Assembly (NCBI RefSeq): GCF_002078875.1
Contig: NC_034409.1
Location: 59,101,244 to 59,165,243 of the forward strand
From: Numida meleagris
Lineage: Eukaryota > Chordata > Aves > Galliformes > Numididae
Reading direction: 5' to 3'
DNA length: 64,000 nucleotides
Under the pieces are notes generated by a model, which searched no databases, had not been told where the DNA came from, and worked only from the letters and a program-made list of their open reading frames with translations. Each line of letters opens with the position of its first letter. Position 1 is the stretch's first letter. Below are positions 39,168 to 50,700 of the stretch, in pieces. A program made the translations under genes and the position numbers.

Positions 39168-40370
39168 TATAGAATTATAGAAACATTTGAGATGGAAGGG
39201 ACCCTTAAAGGCCACCAAGTCCAACTCCCCTGCGATGAACAGGGACACCACAGCTTGATCAGGTTGCTCAGAGCCCCGTGCAACCTGACCTTGAGTGTCT
39301 CCTGGGATGGACATCCACTGCCTCTCTGGGCAACCTGTGCCTGTGCCTCACCACCATTATTGTAAAAAGCTTCTTCCTTATATCCAGTCTAAATCTCCCC
39401 TCTTTTATTTTGAAATGATTTCCCCCTGTTCTGTCACAACAGACTCTGCTAAAGAGTCTGTCTCGTTTTTTTCTTATAGCCCCCCCTTAAATACTGAAAA
39501 CCACTCTCAGATCTGCCTTTTCTTCTCCAGGCTGAACAGCCCCAGCTCTCTCAGCTTGTCCTCACAGGGGAGGTATTCCATCCCTGGGATCATTTCTGTG
39601 GCCCTCCTCTGGAAACAATCCAGCAGGTCTATATCTCTCCTGTACTGAGGACTCTGCATCTAGATGTGGTACTCCAGGTGAGGTCTCACCAGTGCAGAGC
39701 AGAGGGGCAGGATCACCTCCCTCGCCCGGCTGGCCACACTTCTTTGGGTGCAGCCTAGAATATGGTTGGCATTCTGGGCTGTGAGGGCACATTGCTGGCT
39801 CATGTCCAGTTTGCCATCCACCAGTACCCCACGGTTCTTTTTGACAGGGTTGTGTTCCATCCTAATATCCCCCAGCTTGTACTGATAGTGGGAGTTGCCA
39901 CAACCCAGGTGCAAGACCTTGCACTTGGATTTATTGAACCTCATGAGGTTCTCCTAGGCCCACTGCTTGAGACTCTGTAGGTCTCTCTGGATGGCATCCC
40001 ATCCCTTGGTCACATCAACCACACCACACAGCCTGGTGTCATCCACAAACTTGCAGAGAGTGCACTCAATCCCACTGTCAATGCCATTGATGAAGATGGT
40101 AAAGAGCACCAGTCTCAGTACTGACCCCTGAGGGACACCACTGATCTCCATCTGAACACTGAGCCATTGACCACCACTCCCTGGGTATGATCTCACAACC
40201 AGTTCTTCATCCACTTAACAGTCCACCCATCAAATCCATATCTTTCCAATTTGGAGAGAAGAATGTCATGGGAGACTGTGACAAAGGTCTTACTGAAATC
40301 CAGATAGATGATATCAGTGCCTCTTCCCTAGTCCACTGGTGCAGTTGCTCTGTCATAAAAACTTTCTCTT
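39168..40370 (-). mobile_element. CR1 retrotransposon, minus strand, with partial reverse transcriptase
   Basis: The left end shows the inverted CR1 tail (ATAGAATTATAGAAAC) and 'gatggaagggacccttaaag', giving minus orientation. Reverse transcriptase is readable on the minus strand: [16 protein letters not shown] about 40260-40310, '[20 protein letters not shown]' and the catalytic-motif variant FVDDTRLCG within 39954-40214, and 'SKCKVLHLGCGNSHYQYKLG' continuing to LVRPHLEY within 39660-39944. Stops and frameshifts separate these parts, so it is inactive. The 5' end is truncated within the reverse transcriptase. Confidence 0.95.
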
Positions 40371-43300
40371 CTCATTTATCCCAAATGCACATTTCATAGC
40401 ACAGGGCTCTCTGTGACTTGGCTGTCCACAGAGCAGCATCACAGGGCTAGTGGTGATAGCTCAGGTCATCTGAGGACCTAGTCCTTGGTGTACAGCTGCC
40501 TTTAGCAGTTTTCTGTACTTGGGGTCTTGCAGGGCTTTCTGCATTTAATGAGGAATCCAGTTGTATATCTGTCTTGGCTTTATTTCAGCAAATTATGAAA
40601 CCTGAAAGATCTAGGAATATTCAAATTTTAGGAGAGTGAAATGACAAGGAACAGTAGAAAAATGTCAACTTTGTAATGTGGAAATCTCATATGTGTGTTT
40701 GTGAAGTTGGGGAGGCAGCTATAAAATTAATTCATTTTGTATTTATCTTTCAAATTTCTTTGCTGTTTCTGACAATACAGAGATTGATGAAATTCTGCCA
40801 TCATTGCTTCTGTGCATTGAAATCAACCAGTGGTTTTTTATGGATAATTATATTTGAGTTCCATTAATTTTTAGCATTATTTTTATGGAAATGCAGAAAA
40901 TAACACAGTGGGGCCCAGAAATGAGTGCAGGTCTGAACTTAGCAGGGCAGACTCCTTCTCACTGTGATCTTCCCACACTTCCTGTCTCTTAGCCAGGGAT
41001 ATAGCATGGATTGTCACCCCTCATATTCTGCTCAGGTCGCAAAACAGCTGTACCAGTCCAGTTCAGAAACGTAACGTGAATCCATCTTCAGCTCTCAGCT
41101 ACTTTCTCAGACTCCTTTTCTTTATCTTCACCACTAGGAAACACACAATAATTTGAAAATACATTATCCTCAGAAATAATTCACTCCTTCACAAAAAGGA
41201 CATGATATCCCTGGTTTTTGTTTACAGGGCAGTGCTGATTTATACATTTTACTATCCAGCACATATTCATGTCATTAAGAAAATCATCAGCAGATGCACT
41301 GACATTTGGAGCTCAATGAACAGCTGGAAAGACAGCTGGAGTTTCACTGTTTTTGAGAAAAAGTGAAATCCTAAATTAGAGGAAGCAGACAAATTAGATT
41401 TATGTATTCTCCTCCTACTGATTTACTTCAGTTTGGATGAAGACTTGAAGGAAAGGGGAAGAAGATTTTGATTCAGTCAAATCTGAGGGAGAAGAATTAA
41501 TGAGAATTTTAATATTTATTTGTTTTGAGCTGTGGTACTGATACACAGTGAATCTGAGGAATATCTTGTCATTTTGCATGTGTGCAACTATGTATGAGTG
41601 AGCACAATTTGAATAATAAGTATTTTGTTATCAGTTTAATAGCAGTTCTGAGATTGAAAGTTACATGCTGGAATCTACTTGCTGGTTGAAGGTATTCACA
41701 AATGGCTTAAATGAATAATTTCAGGGATCCCATATTTTCTCCTGTTTCTCTTTACCTCAGCTAACAGTTCCATGATCTCGGTGGAGCAGTTCCCACAGCG
41801 TGATTCACCACAGGACAACCCAATCAACAACAGCAAGAATCCTCCTATTTTCCTTAATCTGCAGATGAGCGTGTGGCCATAGATTTTACGTCAGAAAACT
41901 CATCTGTTTTTCAATTTGGCCACCTGCGTAGACATTCATGCAGTGACCTTTACAACAGGTCCAGTGCACTGTGTTTCGTTAATGCAGAAAAGACTGATGG
42001 TTTGAACTGGAAGACACCAGGAGTCAGAAATCTGTTAATTCTCTTGTTAGCTTGTAGACAGGGGCTGCCATTCTCCTGGTTGAAAAGACAGACTCATCTC
42101 AAAGAGAGCTTCTAAATCTATGTAGTACTGGTTGTCTAGCTGATAACCAAGATATTATTTCTGCTCTCTGAATAGACATTTTATGCAATTAGTTAACAGC
42201 AGCAAGAAGTAATTCCACTGAAGAAACTGAACTGCAGTTCATGATTATGACAAAACCCATACGGCTCCCTGCTCGATCTGTAGTTCAGACTGGACATTTG
42301 ATTTCTTTCTCAGCATTCAGCCTTAGAATACCTTTGAGATACCATTTATTCCTGTCAAATTTACTCTGTTAAAAGATAAGGGGAGTATAAGCCTAGAAGA
42401 AGAAAGAAATGGTCAACAGCCTGTTGTCCTGCAGCCTATCCTCATCTCTGGCAGAAGCAACTGCACTAAATGAGTTGTCCATCCTCTAAATGATCCCATG
42501 AACTTGATGGTTAGATCAAGGCTTGGTCCTCTGCTTTTATTAACCAGGGCTACCACCCATCCTTACATCATTCAAGAACTGTCATCATTGCCAAATGTCC
42601 TAAGAGCTGTTGGACCACATTTACACTGAGAGTTGCTAACAAAGAGAAGCACTGCTGGCAGAGCAGCTGTGATGGGGAATAAGGGAGCTAAAAGTTACCA
42701 CATTTTTTTTTTCTGTCTTCTTTCAGCGCTCATTCACAACCAGCCAGATTCCTGGCTTGGCTCACTGTGTGGCTGCACAAAGCAGAGCTGGCCTGAAGGA
42801 AAGGGGAAGAGCATGGCTGGAGGCAGGGATATGGGACTGCTCCTTGCAGCTGCAGCTGGGCTGAGGTCAGCCTCAGCAAAAGCCTAGCCACACAGTCTTT
42901 TTCTGACTGGAAACCAAGGGAACCTAACTGAAAAAGAAAGTACAAGAAGATGCTACTCAACCCTGTAACACCAGTGCCTATCTGCACTTTTCCCTCTCTC
43001 CTTCCCTTCATGGTAGAATTGGAAATAGGTTAGGTCATCATCATATCCCTTCAATTGAAGGAAGCATTTTTAAATGAATTTACTTACAATTGCTTTATGT
43101 TTTCCCATTGCACAAAGCCACTTGGAGAGAAGTTCTGGAAAGCACTGTGATGCAAACAGGGAAAGAGAGGTGGTCCTGCAATGAGAAAGGGGATATAAAG
43201 CATTAATTTATTTCTCACATCTGCCTGAGGTGGGAAAATATCTTATTTCCTCTTCATTAGGTCTGTGCAATAGGATTATTATTGCCTTTCTTTATTGTTG

Positions 43301-46300
43301 CATTTCACTCATATACTGCCCACCATCAACTGTCTCCAGTTCCTGAACTGTGGAAGTAAACGGAAGGACAAAACATTTCACTTCTCTCGTTCGCTTTCTC
43401 TGAGTATATTTTTGATCTTCAACTCTGCTTCAGCAGTCTTGCTCCAGCGTATTAAAAAAGCTTATTTTGGACATCTGCAAGATTCTGTGGACATAAATAA
43501 TTCCAGGCAGGGACCCCCATGTTCATTACCAAGGTAAAAATAAATAGCACAGCATGTATTTCTCCAGGCTGGGAAAAAGTAAAAATGCTGCATAATGGAA
43601 ATTCCATGTGAGGAAATAAATTTTGAGACCCTTTCAGTTGGCTGATGCTAGTCAAACATTCCAAAACATTTACATAAACCATAAAAAATATACTGCTGCT
43701 CTTGCAAGTGCAGGCTCAGATGGACTATTTCCTTCTCTAGCAGTATGCATTACTGTAAACAGAAGTTTTTTTGATCTTTTTAATACCCCTTTAAATTTCC
43801 TACTGTTGGCAAGTGACTAGAAAGGCTACTACCTTTGTTTAACATAGGAACTTGGCTATAAACAATCTGAAATATCTAATCTAATTTAATCTAGTCTAGT
43901 CTAGACTAGTCTCATACAGTTTAAAAGTAACACATCACAGGATATTTATGAAATGCAGAAGTACAAGGTAGGTTGGATCCTACTGTATGGAATTAAGACA
44001 CCCCTTTAGAAAATGTATCTTTTTTAAAAAAAGGAGATAAAATTATAAAGTATAACTTTGAAAGAACTGATTAGGTCATTACTAAGGAATTATATGGAAC
44101 TTGTTATTAATTCTAAGATTTTTGAACTGTTTTTTTTCTAAAAACCATGTTGGCTGTTGCTGTTTTTCATAGGGAGATCTACTTTTCGTATCTATATTGA
44201 CAACACTCAGACTTTCAGGATGGAGCTTTTTTCTTTTCAACCTTTAATTCGTAACTAAAGAAGAAATAAATGCCTATTCTCACTTTTAGCCAAAAGGCAG
44301 AAAAAAAAAGAAGAGAGATCATTTTCATTTTAAATTTCATTCTTAGGAGCTAATATACCAGCAATATGGAGCTAAAAGAACAAAGACGAAAATTCTCTTG
44401 GTAGTTGCTTTTAAAAATGTGCTAGTTCATCTTGCTTTGTAATTAAAATGTCTTCTCCATCTCACTGCTGTGTTCTCCTGAGGGGCACTGGGATTTCATG
44501 TCCCAATAATAGAGATTTTAATGTATTAAAGCTGGAATGCACAAGACTTTGCATAGCACTTGTTGTCAAGGGAGCCACTTGTGTGAGTAACTGCAATTCA
44601 ATACAGATTTCAGAAGCTGGCCTCTAGCACTGCAGTGGTTTTCCTTGTCTATTTTTTTTTTTGTATGCGCTTCCCTTCTTTCTGTTCTAATTATTCTTTC
44701 TCCAAATTCCCATTCATTTTATTTCTCCTGCAAAGTGTTCAATTATTTCTAATACAGCAGTTTTGATGCAGGAAGGCAAAATGTCCAAAACTGTAAAGAA
44801 ACCGTGCCTAAGCACGCTCCATTGCAATGCTGGCCAGCTAAAGCTCCAGTCCTGTCCCAGCAGAGACTGTAGGCCCAGGACACTTTAAACATCTTGCACA
44901 CATCCTTCTGGGGACAAGGCTGAGCAAGAAATAAAGGCTGAGATTACTGCAGGTAGGCCTGCTCATTACTTAATAACACTCTACATTCTATGGACTACAG
45001 TACAACTTTTGCTGCCCACCACACACCTCTCACAGGCTAATACCACTCCACTATGGAGGAATTAATGCTTCTGGAATCAAGATCTGCCCCACAACCAGAG
45101 CAGGTAGTTTATAAGGGCAACAAAATATTCAGTGACTTTGAATGACTGCAGGAAAGTAAAGGCACAAATTTCACAGTCTGAGGCAGTTAATTTGGGATAG
45201 TGACTGTTACTCTAGTGATGGAGAAACAGCCAAAATTAAAACTGTTTATGTATAAAATATACTCTGATCTAATTGCAAACTCTCATAAGTGAGGTGATCA
45301 AAGAGAAACATGAAACAAAAAGCTTTCCTAAAGGCTATGCAAACTTTGATACTCATTTCTCTATGATGTATGGTCAAGGATAAACATGGGAATCGATGTC
45401 AAAGCAATACTTCTCATCCACTCTTAAAGAAAATCCTCTTACGAGCATTTCTGATATTTGCCCTAAGACCCACGGTAGTAGTGATCCCCAGGAACTGCAC
45501 AGGAACCTGCACAAGTTCAACCAGTCTAAATCACTAATAATTTCTATGTGATGTTATAAGGGCTGCTGTCTGCCTATACAATCACCTTGTGGGCAGTGTT
45601 CAGACCATTTGCTCTGGCAAATACTTGAATTCCTCTTGAATAAAGAAGAAAGGAGAAAATCAGTTATCAGTTTACCAACAAATATCTTCTCTGACAGGAT
45701 CCTCTGGGTGTGCTGAGATCCATTTAGTGCAAATCCCACACAGGTTAAAAAAAAATGTTATGACACCATGAAAATTTCCATCTCCCTAATGGAACCAGCA
45801 TATGCTCCATGCTTCTCAGCAACCAGCTTAAAAGGGTTAAACATTGGAGTTGATCTTTTTTACTCTTGTGGAAGGTTGCATAAAAAAAAAAAAAGACTGA
45901 GCAAAGCCACAGATTTTTTCATTCTTTTTTCTAACCATGTGATTTTCAGACTGTAGCTGGAATACAATTCAAATGCTGTGGTTCTCCAAGCTTGTCATAA
46001 AACAGAACAAAAAATAGCCAATGAATTGATATATAAAAAAAATGTTTTATATAATTTACTGTGCCATCATGAGCAATAATCTATAAAGTTTTACATTTTC
46101 ATTTCATTTAATATAAGAAGCGGCATATTTATTTCTATGCATAAGTGCAATCACAGTACTGAAGCTCTTGCAGTGATCACCTTTATTCTCTGCTTTTACC
46201 AATAAAATACATCTGAATAAAGAGAAATTGATGTCATTATTATTTGAGATGCATTAACTTCCTTTTATTGAGGCCTGGAAGTCATGACTTCAAAAACTTT

Positions 46301-46391
46301 AGGCAAGAAAGGGAAAATTTTGCTGTGAGGGATCAAGCTGGATGTACTACCAAGCATGTAACAATTTCTCACAACTAAGCAGTGGAACAAG
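40371..46391. other. Intergenic DNA, no gene seen
   Basis: About 6 kb of unique AT-rich DNA. A pentamer-like repeat (TCTAA/TCTAG units, including the 14-bp palindrome CTAGTCTAGACTAG) lies at about 43875-43912. A poly-A run is at about 45883-45894. No frame here has a recognisable domain. Confidence 0.5.
43875..43912. repeat. Short TCTAR tandem repeat
   Basis: Imperfect TCTAA/TCTAG pentamers run through the segment and end in an inverted stretch, creating the perfect 14-bp palindrome CTAGTCTAGACTAG. Simple-sequence origin is likely. Confidence 0.8.
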
Positions 46392-46420
46392 ATGATTCTA
46401 TGATTCTATGATTCCATGAT
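46392..46420 (+). mobile_element. CR1-type tail without a recognisable body
   Basis: Three copies of an ATTCTATG-type unit (GATTCTATGATTCTATGATT) of the kind that ends CR1 elements. The preceding sequence is not clearly CR1, so this is either a heavily 5'-truncated insertion or an old, decayed copy. It faces the inverted tail of the minus-strand CR1 beginning at 46506. Confidence 0.6.
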
Positions 46421-46505
46421 GATAACAGATGCTTAGCACATGGCTAATGAGGTCCAGAAAATTCTGGCAGTGTTCTTAAGAAAGATGAAAGCATCTTTAA
46501 AACAA

Positions 46506-46830
46506 ATCATAGAAACATAGAATCATAGAATGGTTTGGGTTGGAAGGGACCTTGAAGATCATCTAGTTCCAACCCCCTGCTATAGGCAAGGACACCTCCC
46601 TCTAGACCAGGTTGCTCAAAGCTCCATCCAGCCTGGCCTTGAATGCTTCCAGGGAGGGGGCATTCGCAGCCTCGCTGGGCAACCTGTTCCATTGTCACAC
46701 CACCCTCACAGTAAAGAATTTCTTCCTAATATCTAGTCTAAATCTACACTCTTCCAGTTTAAAGCCATTTTCCTTTGTCCTGTCACCACCTGCCCTTATA
46801 AGAAGTCCCTCTCCATCTTTCCCCAGCTTT
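46506..46830 (-). mobile_element. CR1 retrotransposon, minus strand, 3' fragment
   Basis: Starts with the inverted tail (TCATAGAAACATAGAATCAT) and 'ggtttgggttggaagggacc', then 'ccaggttgctcaaagctcca', 'tccagcctggccttgaatgc', 'cctcgctgggcaacctgttc' and 'cctttgtcctgtcaccacct'. This is a standard minus-strand CR1 3' UTR. Overlapping short open frames are CR1 noncoding sequence. Confidence 0.95.
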
Positions 46831-47327
46831 TGATCTATTGACAGCTTCAGACTTGACATCACATTTAAACAGTAAAGAAATCTCAAAGCTGTTGTGAGCT
46901 AAATAGTTAGAAGCAGGCCAATTAGTTGGCAATCCCTGCTGTAGCTGTTGTTTAGAAACCTGGGTAGTCCTTAAGGAGAAGTGGAGTTGAGTTAGCAGTC
47001 ATGCAAGAGTGGCTACACTCCTGCAGTGAACAGAGGGGAAGAAGATGGGTAGTCCTTCACTACCTTTTGAGATCACTTTCAGCCACCTTCAAGACTAGAC
47101 TTGCTGGCTCAGCCCCAGCTCCAAGCACAAGCAGTAGCACACTCCAGGATGAGGCCACTCAGGGTCAGGCAAGTGGGTTGGGAGCAAGTGGCAATGTTCT
47201 GACGCTGCTCCTGTCTTCCTACAGCCATGAGGCCTCAATGGGCAGTGGGGGTGGTCAGATCCAGCAACACTCCTAAGACAGCTCTGAAGAAGGGATTTTA
47301 AAGAAAACGGATGTATATCTGTTAGTA

Positions 47328-47877
47328 CACAGGTCGCTCTGAAAGCAATGTCTCCTATTTATTTCCATGGAAACTACAACAGATACAAGAGCACAATGAC
47401 ATTATTTGAAAGAGCCAATTCTCAGCTACAAAACACAGTTTTTCACCACAGTCACCACCATTAGCTGTGCATTTTCACCAGTGATGAACAAGAGCTTGCA
47501 TGCTGCATATGTAAAAGTCTGCACCAGAGGAGGTGGCCCACAGCTGTGTCACCCCCACTGAAATGCACCACCCACCACCTCACCATGCTCACATCCACTG
47601 TTTGGTTTCTGTAAACATTCAGCAAGTGTCAGTGAATGTCAGTGGGTGCCATTTTTTCCACATGGAAGAATTCAGTTCCACACATTTCCATCATCCATAC
47701 TTCCAAGTCAGACGCTATTTGTCAGACTGCCCCTATGCTGCCATCTGTCACACGGCAACAAAATATAATGGAATATTGGTGGAAAGATTCAAACTCTACT
47801 GCCATACCACCACCATCTCTCTGACATTGTGGACCAACATAATAAAATAAGAGGCATTACTTTCAGAGCAGCCCTCA
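47328..47877 (-). mobile_element. Deleted mariner-type DNA transposon (about 550 bp)
   Basis: Bounded by TA dinucleotides (47326-47327 and 47878-47879). Terminal inverted repeats share the core GCTCTGAAAG: left CACAGGTCGCTCTGAAAG, right inverted TGAGGGCTGCTCTGAAAG. Subterminal sequence ('ctcctatttatttccatgga') matches, inverted, the right end of the copy at 50199-50700, so this copy lies in the opposite orientation. The remnant of a transposase N-terminal region is antisense on the + strand (47600-47800). Too short to encode a full transposase; an internally deleted, non-autonomous copy of the mariner family known in chicken (Galluhop/Mariner1_GG type, from memory). Confidence 0.85.
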
Positions 47878-48903
47878 TATAGTTGAAAATGCTTTTAATA
47901 AGATTAATCAAAACCTTTTTTTTCCTCCTCATCTCCATTCATCATCCGCTTTTTATTATATGACCGCTCAGTCTTTGCACAGAAGTACCTGTAACTCAGT
48001 TGGAGATCACTCAATACATCTGTAATAGAGCTAAAAACAATAAATCAGAAGTTTCTCCCTTGCCTTAGAGCTCTGGGTTGGGCCTTCTCTGTCAATACTG
48101 ACTGGGGGTCTCTTCAGACATTCACAGCCACTGAAATGAATTGAATGTATCATCACCATAAAAGGGGTGCATATTTCTATGACAGGGAGAAGAAAATGGC
48201 TGAGAAATGGTGACTGTTTCAGAGAAGAAAAGAGATGGTAGCTCATCTGCAATTCATTGATATGGATCATCTAAATTATATCAGATCTGGAAGTAGATGC
48301 AGGAGGAAGTAAGGTCAGCAGAAGAATTTAAAGTCAAATTTGCAATCACCAAATGCAGAAACTGGCTGCAAATCTTTCCCTGTCTCAGTTTTTGTGCTAA
48401 ACTTATAAGTGTGTTACATCAATGTGACAGAAATCAGGAAGCACTGGCTCTGAATGCTCACTTGGTCTCTGAGGAATTTGTGAATTCGTGGAGAGGATGG
48501 TGGAGGCAGAGGTGGTAGAAGGTTTAACTACTGTGCAGGAAGAGAGAGAAAGTGAGGGAATAAAATAAAATGTGGAGCAGGAAAATCAGATCACCATGAC
48601 AAATACAAATGAGTTCAGAAAGAGTTTCTGAGTAGAGTTTGTAGGAACGGTAACAAAGTTTAATATGCTTTGGGAGCAAGATAATGAGATCGGGGAGTCA
48701 GTGCTAATCTGACCACTACAGAGGTATGGTTCTGACATGCATACAAAGCCCTCTCTCACAACACAGCAGCTCAGGCCTGTGTCTGTTTGAATCTCCTAAC
48801 CTAATCCATGCTATCCTGGGAGCAGCTGGTTAGGAAAACCCAGCTGCCTTCCATGATGTTACCTGTGATTCTGTAAGTAGGTCAGTGCTCCGTCAATAAT
48901 ACA
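47878..48903. other. Intergenic DNA, no gene seen
   Basis: Unique sequence between the first mariner copy and the small membrane-ORF candidate. Frames here are short and lack recognisable features. Confidence 0.5.
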
Positions 48904-49089
48904 TTATTCAGTAGCCTGAGGATTGCTTAAGTTAGGCATTTCTGTTTGAGTGGTGATGGGCAGAATCCGAAGACTTCCTGCCAAGGTCTCTTGCAGGAAT
49001 CTGCACTTGGCCTGAAAGCTAAGAGCGATCAGTATGATGATAATAAGCATAACAGCACCAAAACAAGATGCCACAGACACATTTTCCAT
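48904..49089 (-). other. Candidate 61-codon single-pass membrane ORF
   Basis: The ATG has a favourable start context (G at -3 and G at +4). The product would have a short N-terminus with an N-V-S glycosylation sequon at residue 3, one strong hydrophobic segment at about 9-25 (contains MLIIIILIALSF), a basic flank (K28, R30), and a polar tail with a second sequon (N53-L-S) ending at TAA. That layout fits a type III or tail-type single-pass microprotein. No family is recognised and length is well within chance, so it is listed because of its clean topology and the dense regulatory-looking sequence just upstream (49088-49302). It could equally be a chance frame inside a noncoding regulatory element. 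Confidence 0.2.
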
Positions 49090-49302
49090 GACTCATGGAA
49101 TATTTGAGGCGTAATCCATCTGCATATGTATAGGTACTCTGCACTCTGGGGCTGTTTCCATTGAAAGGGCATATAAAAGGTATAAAAATGAACCGTCATC
49201 ATTATGGGCTGGATTTCTGCCAGCTGCTTAGTAATTAGAAATTTAATTGCCCAGTAATAAAAGTTTTAATTACTCTGCAATTAGTACTTGAAGTTTCAAG
49301 TG
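49088..49302. promoter_or_regulatory. Candidate enhancer or promoter with clustered factor motifs
   Basis: In about 215 bp the sequence carries a perfect AP-1 palindrome ATGACTCAT (49088-49096), TAATCC (49112-49117, OTX/PITX type), TATAAAAG (49172-49179) followed by TATAAAAA (49181-49188) on the + strand, an E-box CAGCTG (49221-49226), four ATTA-core homeodomain sites (49232-49237, 49244-49249, 49267-49272, 49278-49283) and an inverted pair ACTTGAA/TTCAAGT (49286-49301), whose right half forms TCAAGTG, an NK2-type site. Motif names are from established consensus sequences; function is inferred. It lies about 3.3 kb upstream of FAM180A exon 2 and could be its promoter or an enhancer, or could drive the minus-strand ORF. 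Confidence 0.35.
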
Positions 49303-49470
49303 CTTCACAAACACTCGATTGCATTCCTCAACTGCCAATAATGAAAGATGAAATAGCTCTAGGATGTCTCAGCAAAGCTCTCAGCAAGAGGGATGAACAA
49401 CAGTGATAGAACAGCAGCAAAAAATGTGGATAGCCCTGCTTGTCAGTGACTAGCCAGTGGCTGGGTCAAG

Positions 49471-49661
49471 GGTGGTAAGGCACTGGAATATGTTGCCCAG
49501 AGAGGTGATGGGTGCCCCATCCCTGGAGACACTCAAGGTCAGGCTGGATGAGGCTCTGAGCAACCTGATCTAGCTGTAGGTGTCCCTGTTCATTGTAGGG
49601 GAGTTGGACTAGGTGGTCTTTAAGGGTCCCTTCCAACTCAAACGATTCTATGATTCTATGA
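49471..49661 (+). mobile_element. CR1 retrotransposon, short 3' fragment
   Basis: Reads 'ggcactggaatatgttgccc', 'gggtgccccatccctggaga', 'aacctgatctagctgtaggt', 'gtaggggagttggactaggt' and ends 'cttccaactcaaacgattct' then ATGATTCTATGA. 5' truncated. Close relative of the copy at 31330-31494. Confidence 0.95.
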
Positions 49662-50198
49662 AGCTCGACCTGTTGGATAGCTGAATTCTCTTCTCCAAGA
49701 GCAGGAAGGACACAGGGAGGATGCTAGAGAGGAGGTTGCTACCAACACAGGACATATTAACTGCCAGGCAAAGAACAGCCCTAGGTGATGCCTGTCCTTT
49801 TGATCACTTCCTCCCTCCTATGGTCTTTCAAATGCAGGAGCAAATGGACTAGATCTGAACTGACTCACCACAGGAAAGGCAAACTCACTCCTAGAGCAGA
49901 ACCTTCAGTCAGCTTGTGACCTGTGTCAAACTACCACTTATTCAGCTAGGTCATACAAGATCCTTGGGTGGTAAAAGCATCATAGTGGGAAAAGGCTACT
50001 CTAGGGACTAGGTATTTGCGGACACCTCTGTTCCATTACTTGATGCATTCACTCCTTCAGGCTTTTAGTCACATACAGTGCAAGCACCATTCAGTTTCTT
50101 AAGGAAGTTTTAATCTAAACTCATGTGGATTTGATATGAAGCACCGAGCTCTGGAGGTGTCTTACCAAATAGCCTGACACCCATCACTGCAGGATTTA

Positions 50199-50700
50199 TA
50201 AAGGTTGCTCTGAAAGTAATGCCTTATATTTTATGATGTTGGCACATGACACCAGAGGTGGATGTTGGTGGTGTGGCAGTAGAGATTGAACCTTTCCACC
50301 AATATTCTGCTACATTTTATTGCAATGTGACGGATGGCAGGAGAGGGGCAGTCTGACAAACTGGTGTCTGACATGGAAGTGCAGATGAAGCAAAGGTGTG
50401 GAATTGAATTCTTCCATGTGAAAAAAATGGCACCCACTGACATTCATCAATGCTTGCTGAATGTTTATGGAGACCAAACAGAGGATATGAGCACAGTGAG
50501 GCAGTGGATGGTGCAGATTTTTACAAGTGCGGCATGCAGGCTCTTATTCATTGCTGACAAAAATACATAGCTAATGATGGTGACAATGTTGAAAAATAGG
50601 GTTTTGTAGCTGTGAATTTGCTATATCAAATAGTGTTAGTGTGCTCTTTTGTAGTTTCCATGGAAATAAATAGGAGGCATTACTTTCAGAGCAACCTATG
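50199..50700 (+). mobile_element. Deleted mariner-type DNA transposon (502 bp)
   Basis: Flanked by TA duplications (50197-50198 and 50701-50702). Terminal inverted repeats: left TAAAGGTTGCTCTGAAAG, right inverted CATAGGTTGCTCTGAAAG. Between them a + strand frame (50376-50567) reads 'KQRCGIEFFHVKKMAPTDIH' then QCLLNVYGD and TVRQWMVQIF, the N-terminal helix-turn-helix region of a mariner transposase, joined by an internal deletion to 'SAACRLLFIADKNT' and the 3' end. The catalytic DDD domain is missing, so it is non-autonomous. Orientation is opposite to the copy at 47328-47877. Confidence 0.9.

Noticed and set aside
39660..40214. Minus-strand frames with VPQGS and FVDDTRL as a host gene
   Set aside because: They are parts of the minus-strand CR1 reverse transcriptase and end in CR1 3' UTR sequence.
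50334..50570. 78-codon transposase-like frame as a domesticated gene
   Set aside because: It lies inside terminal repeats with TA duplications and has lost the catalytic domain, so it is a deleted mariner copy.
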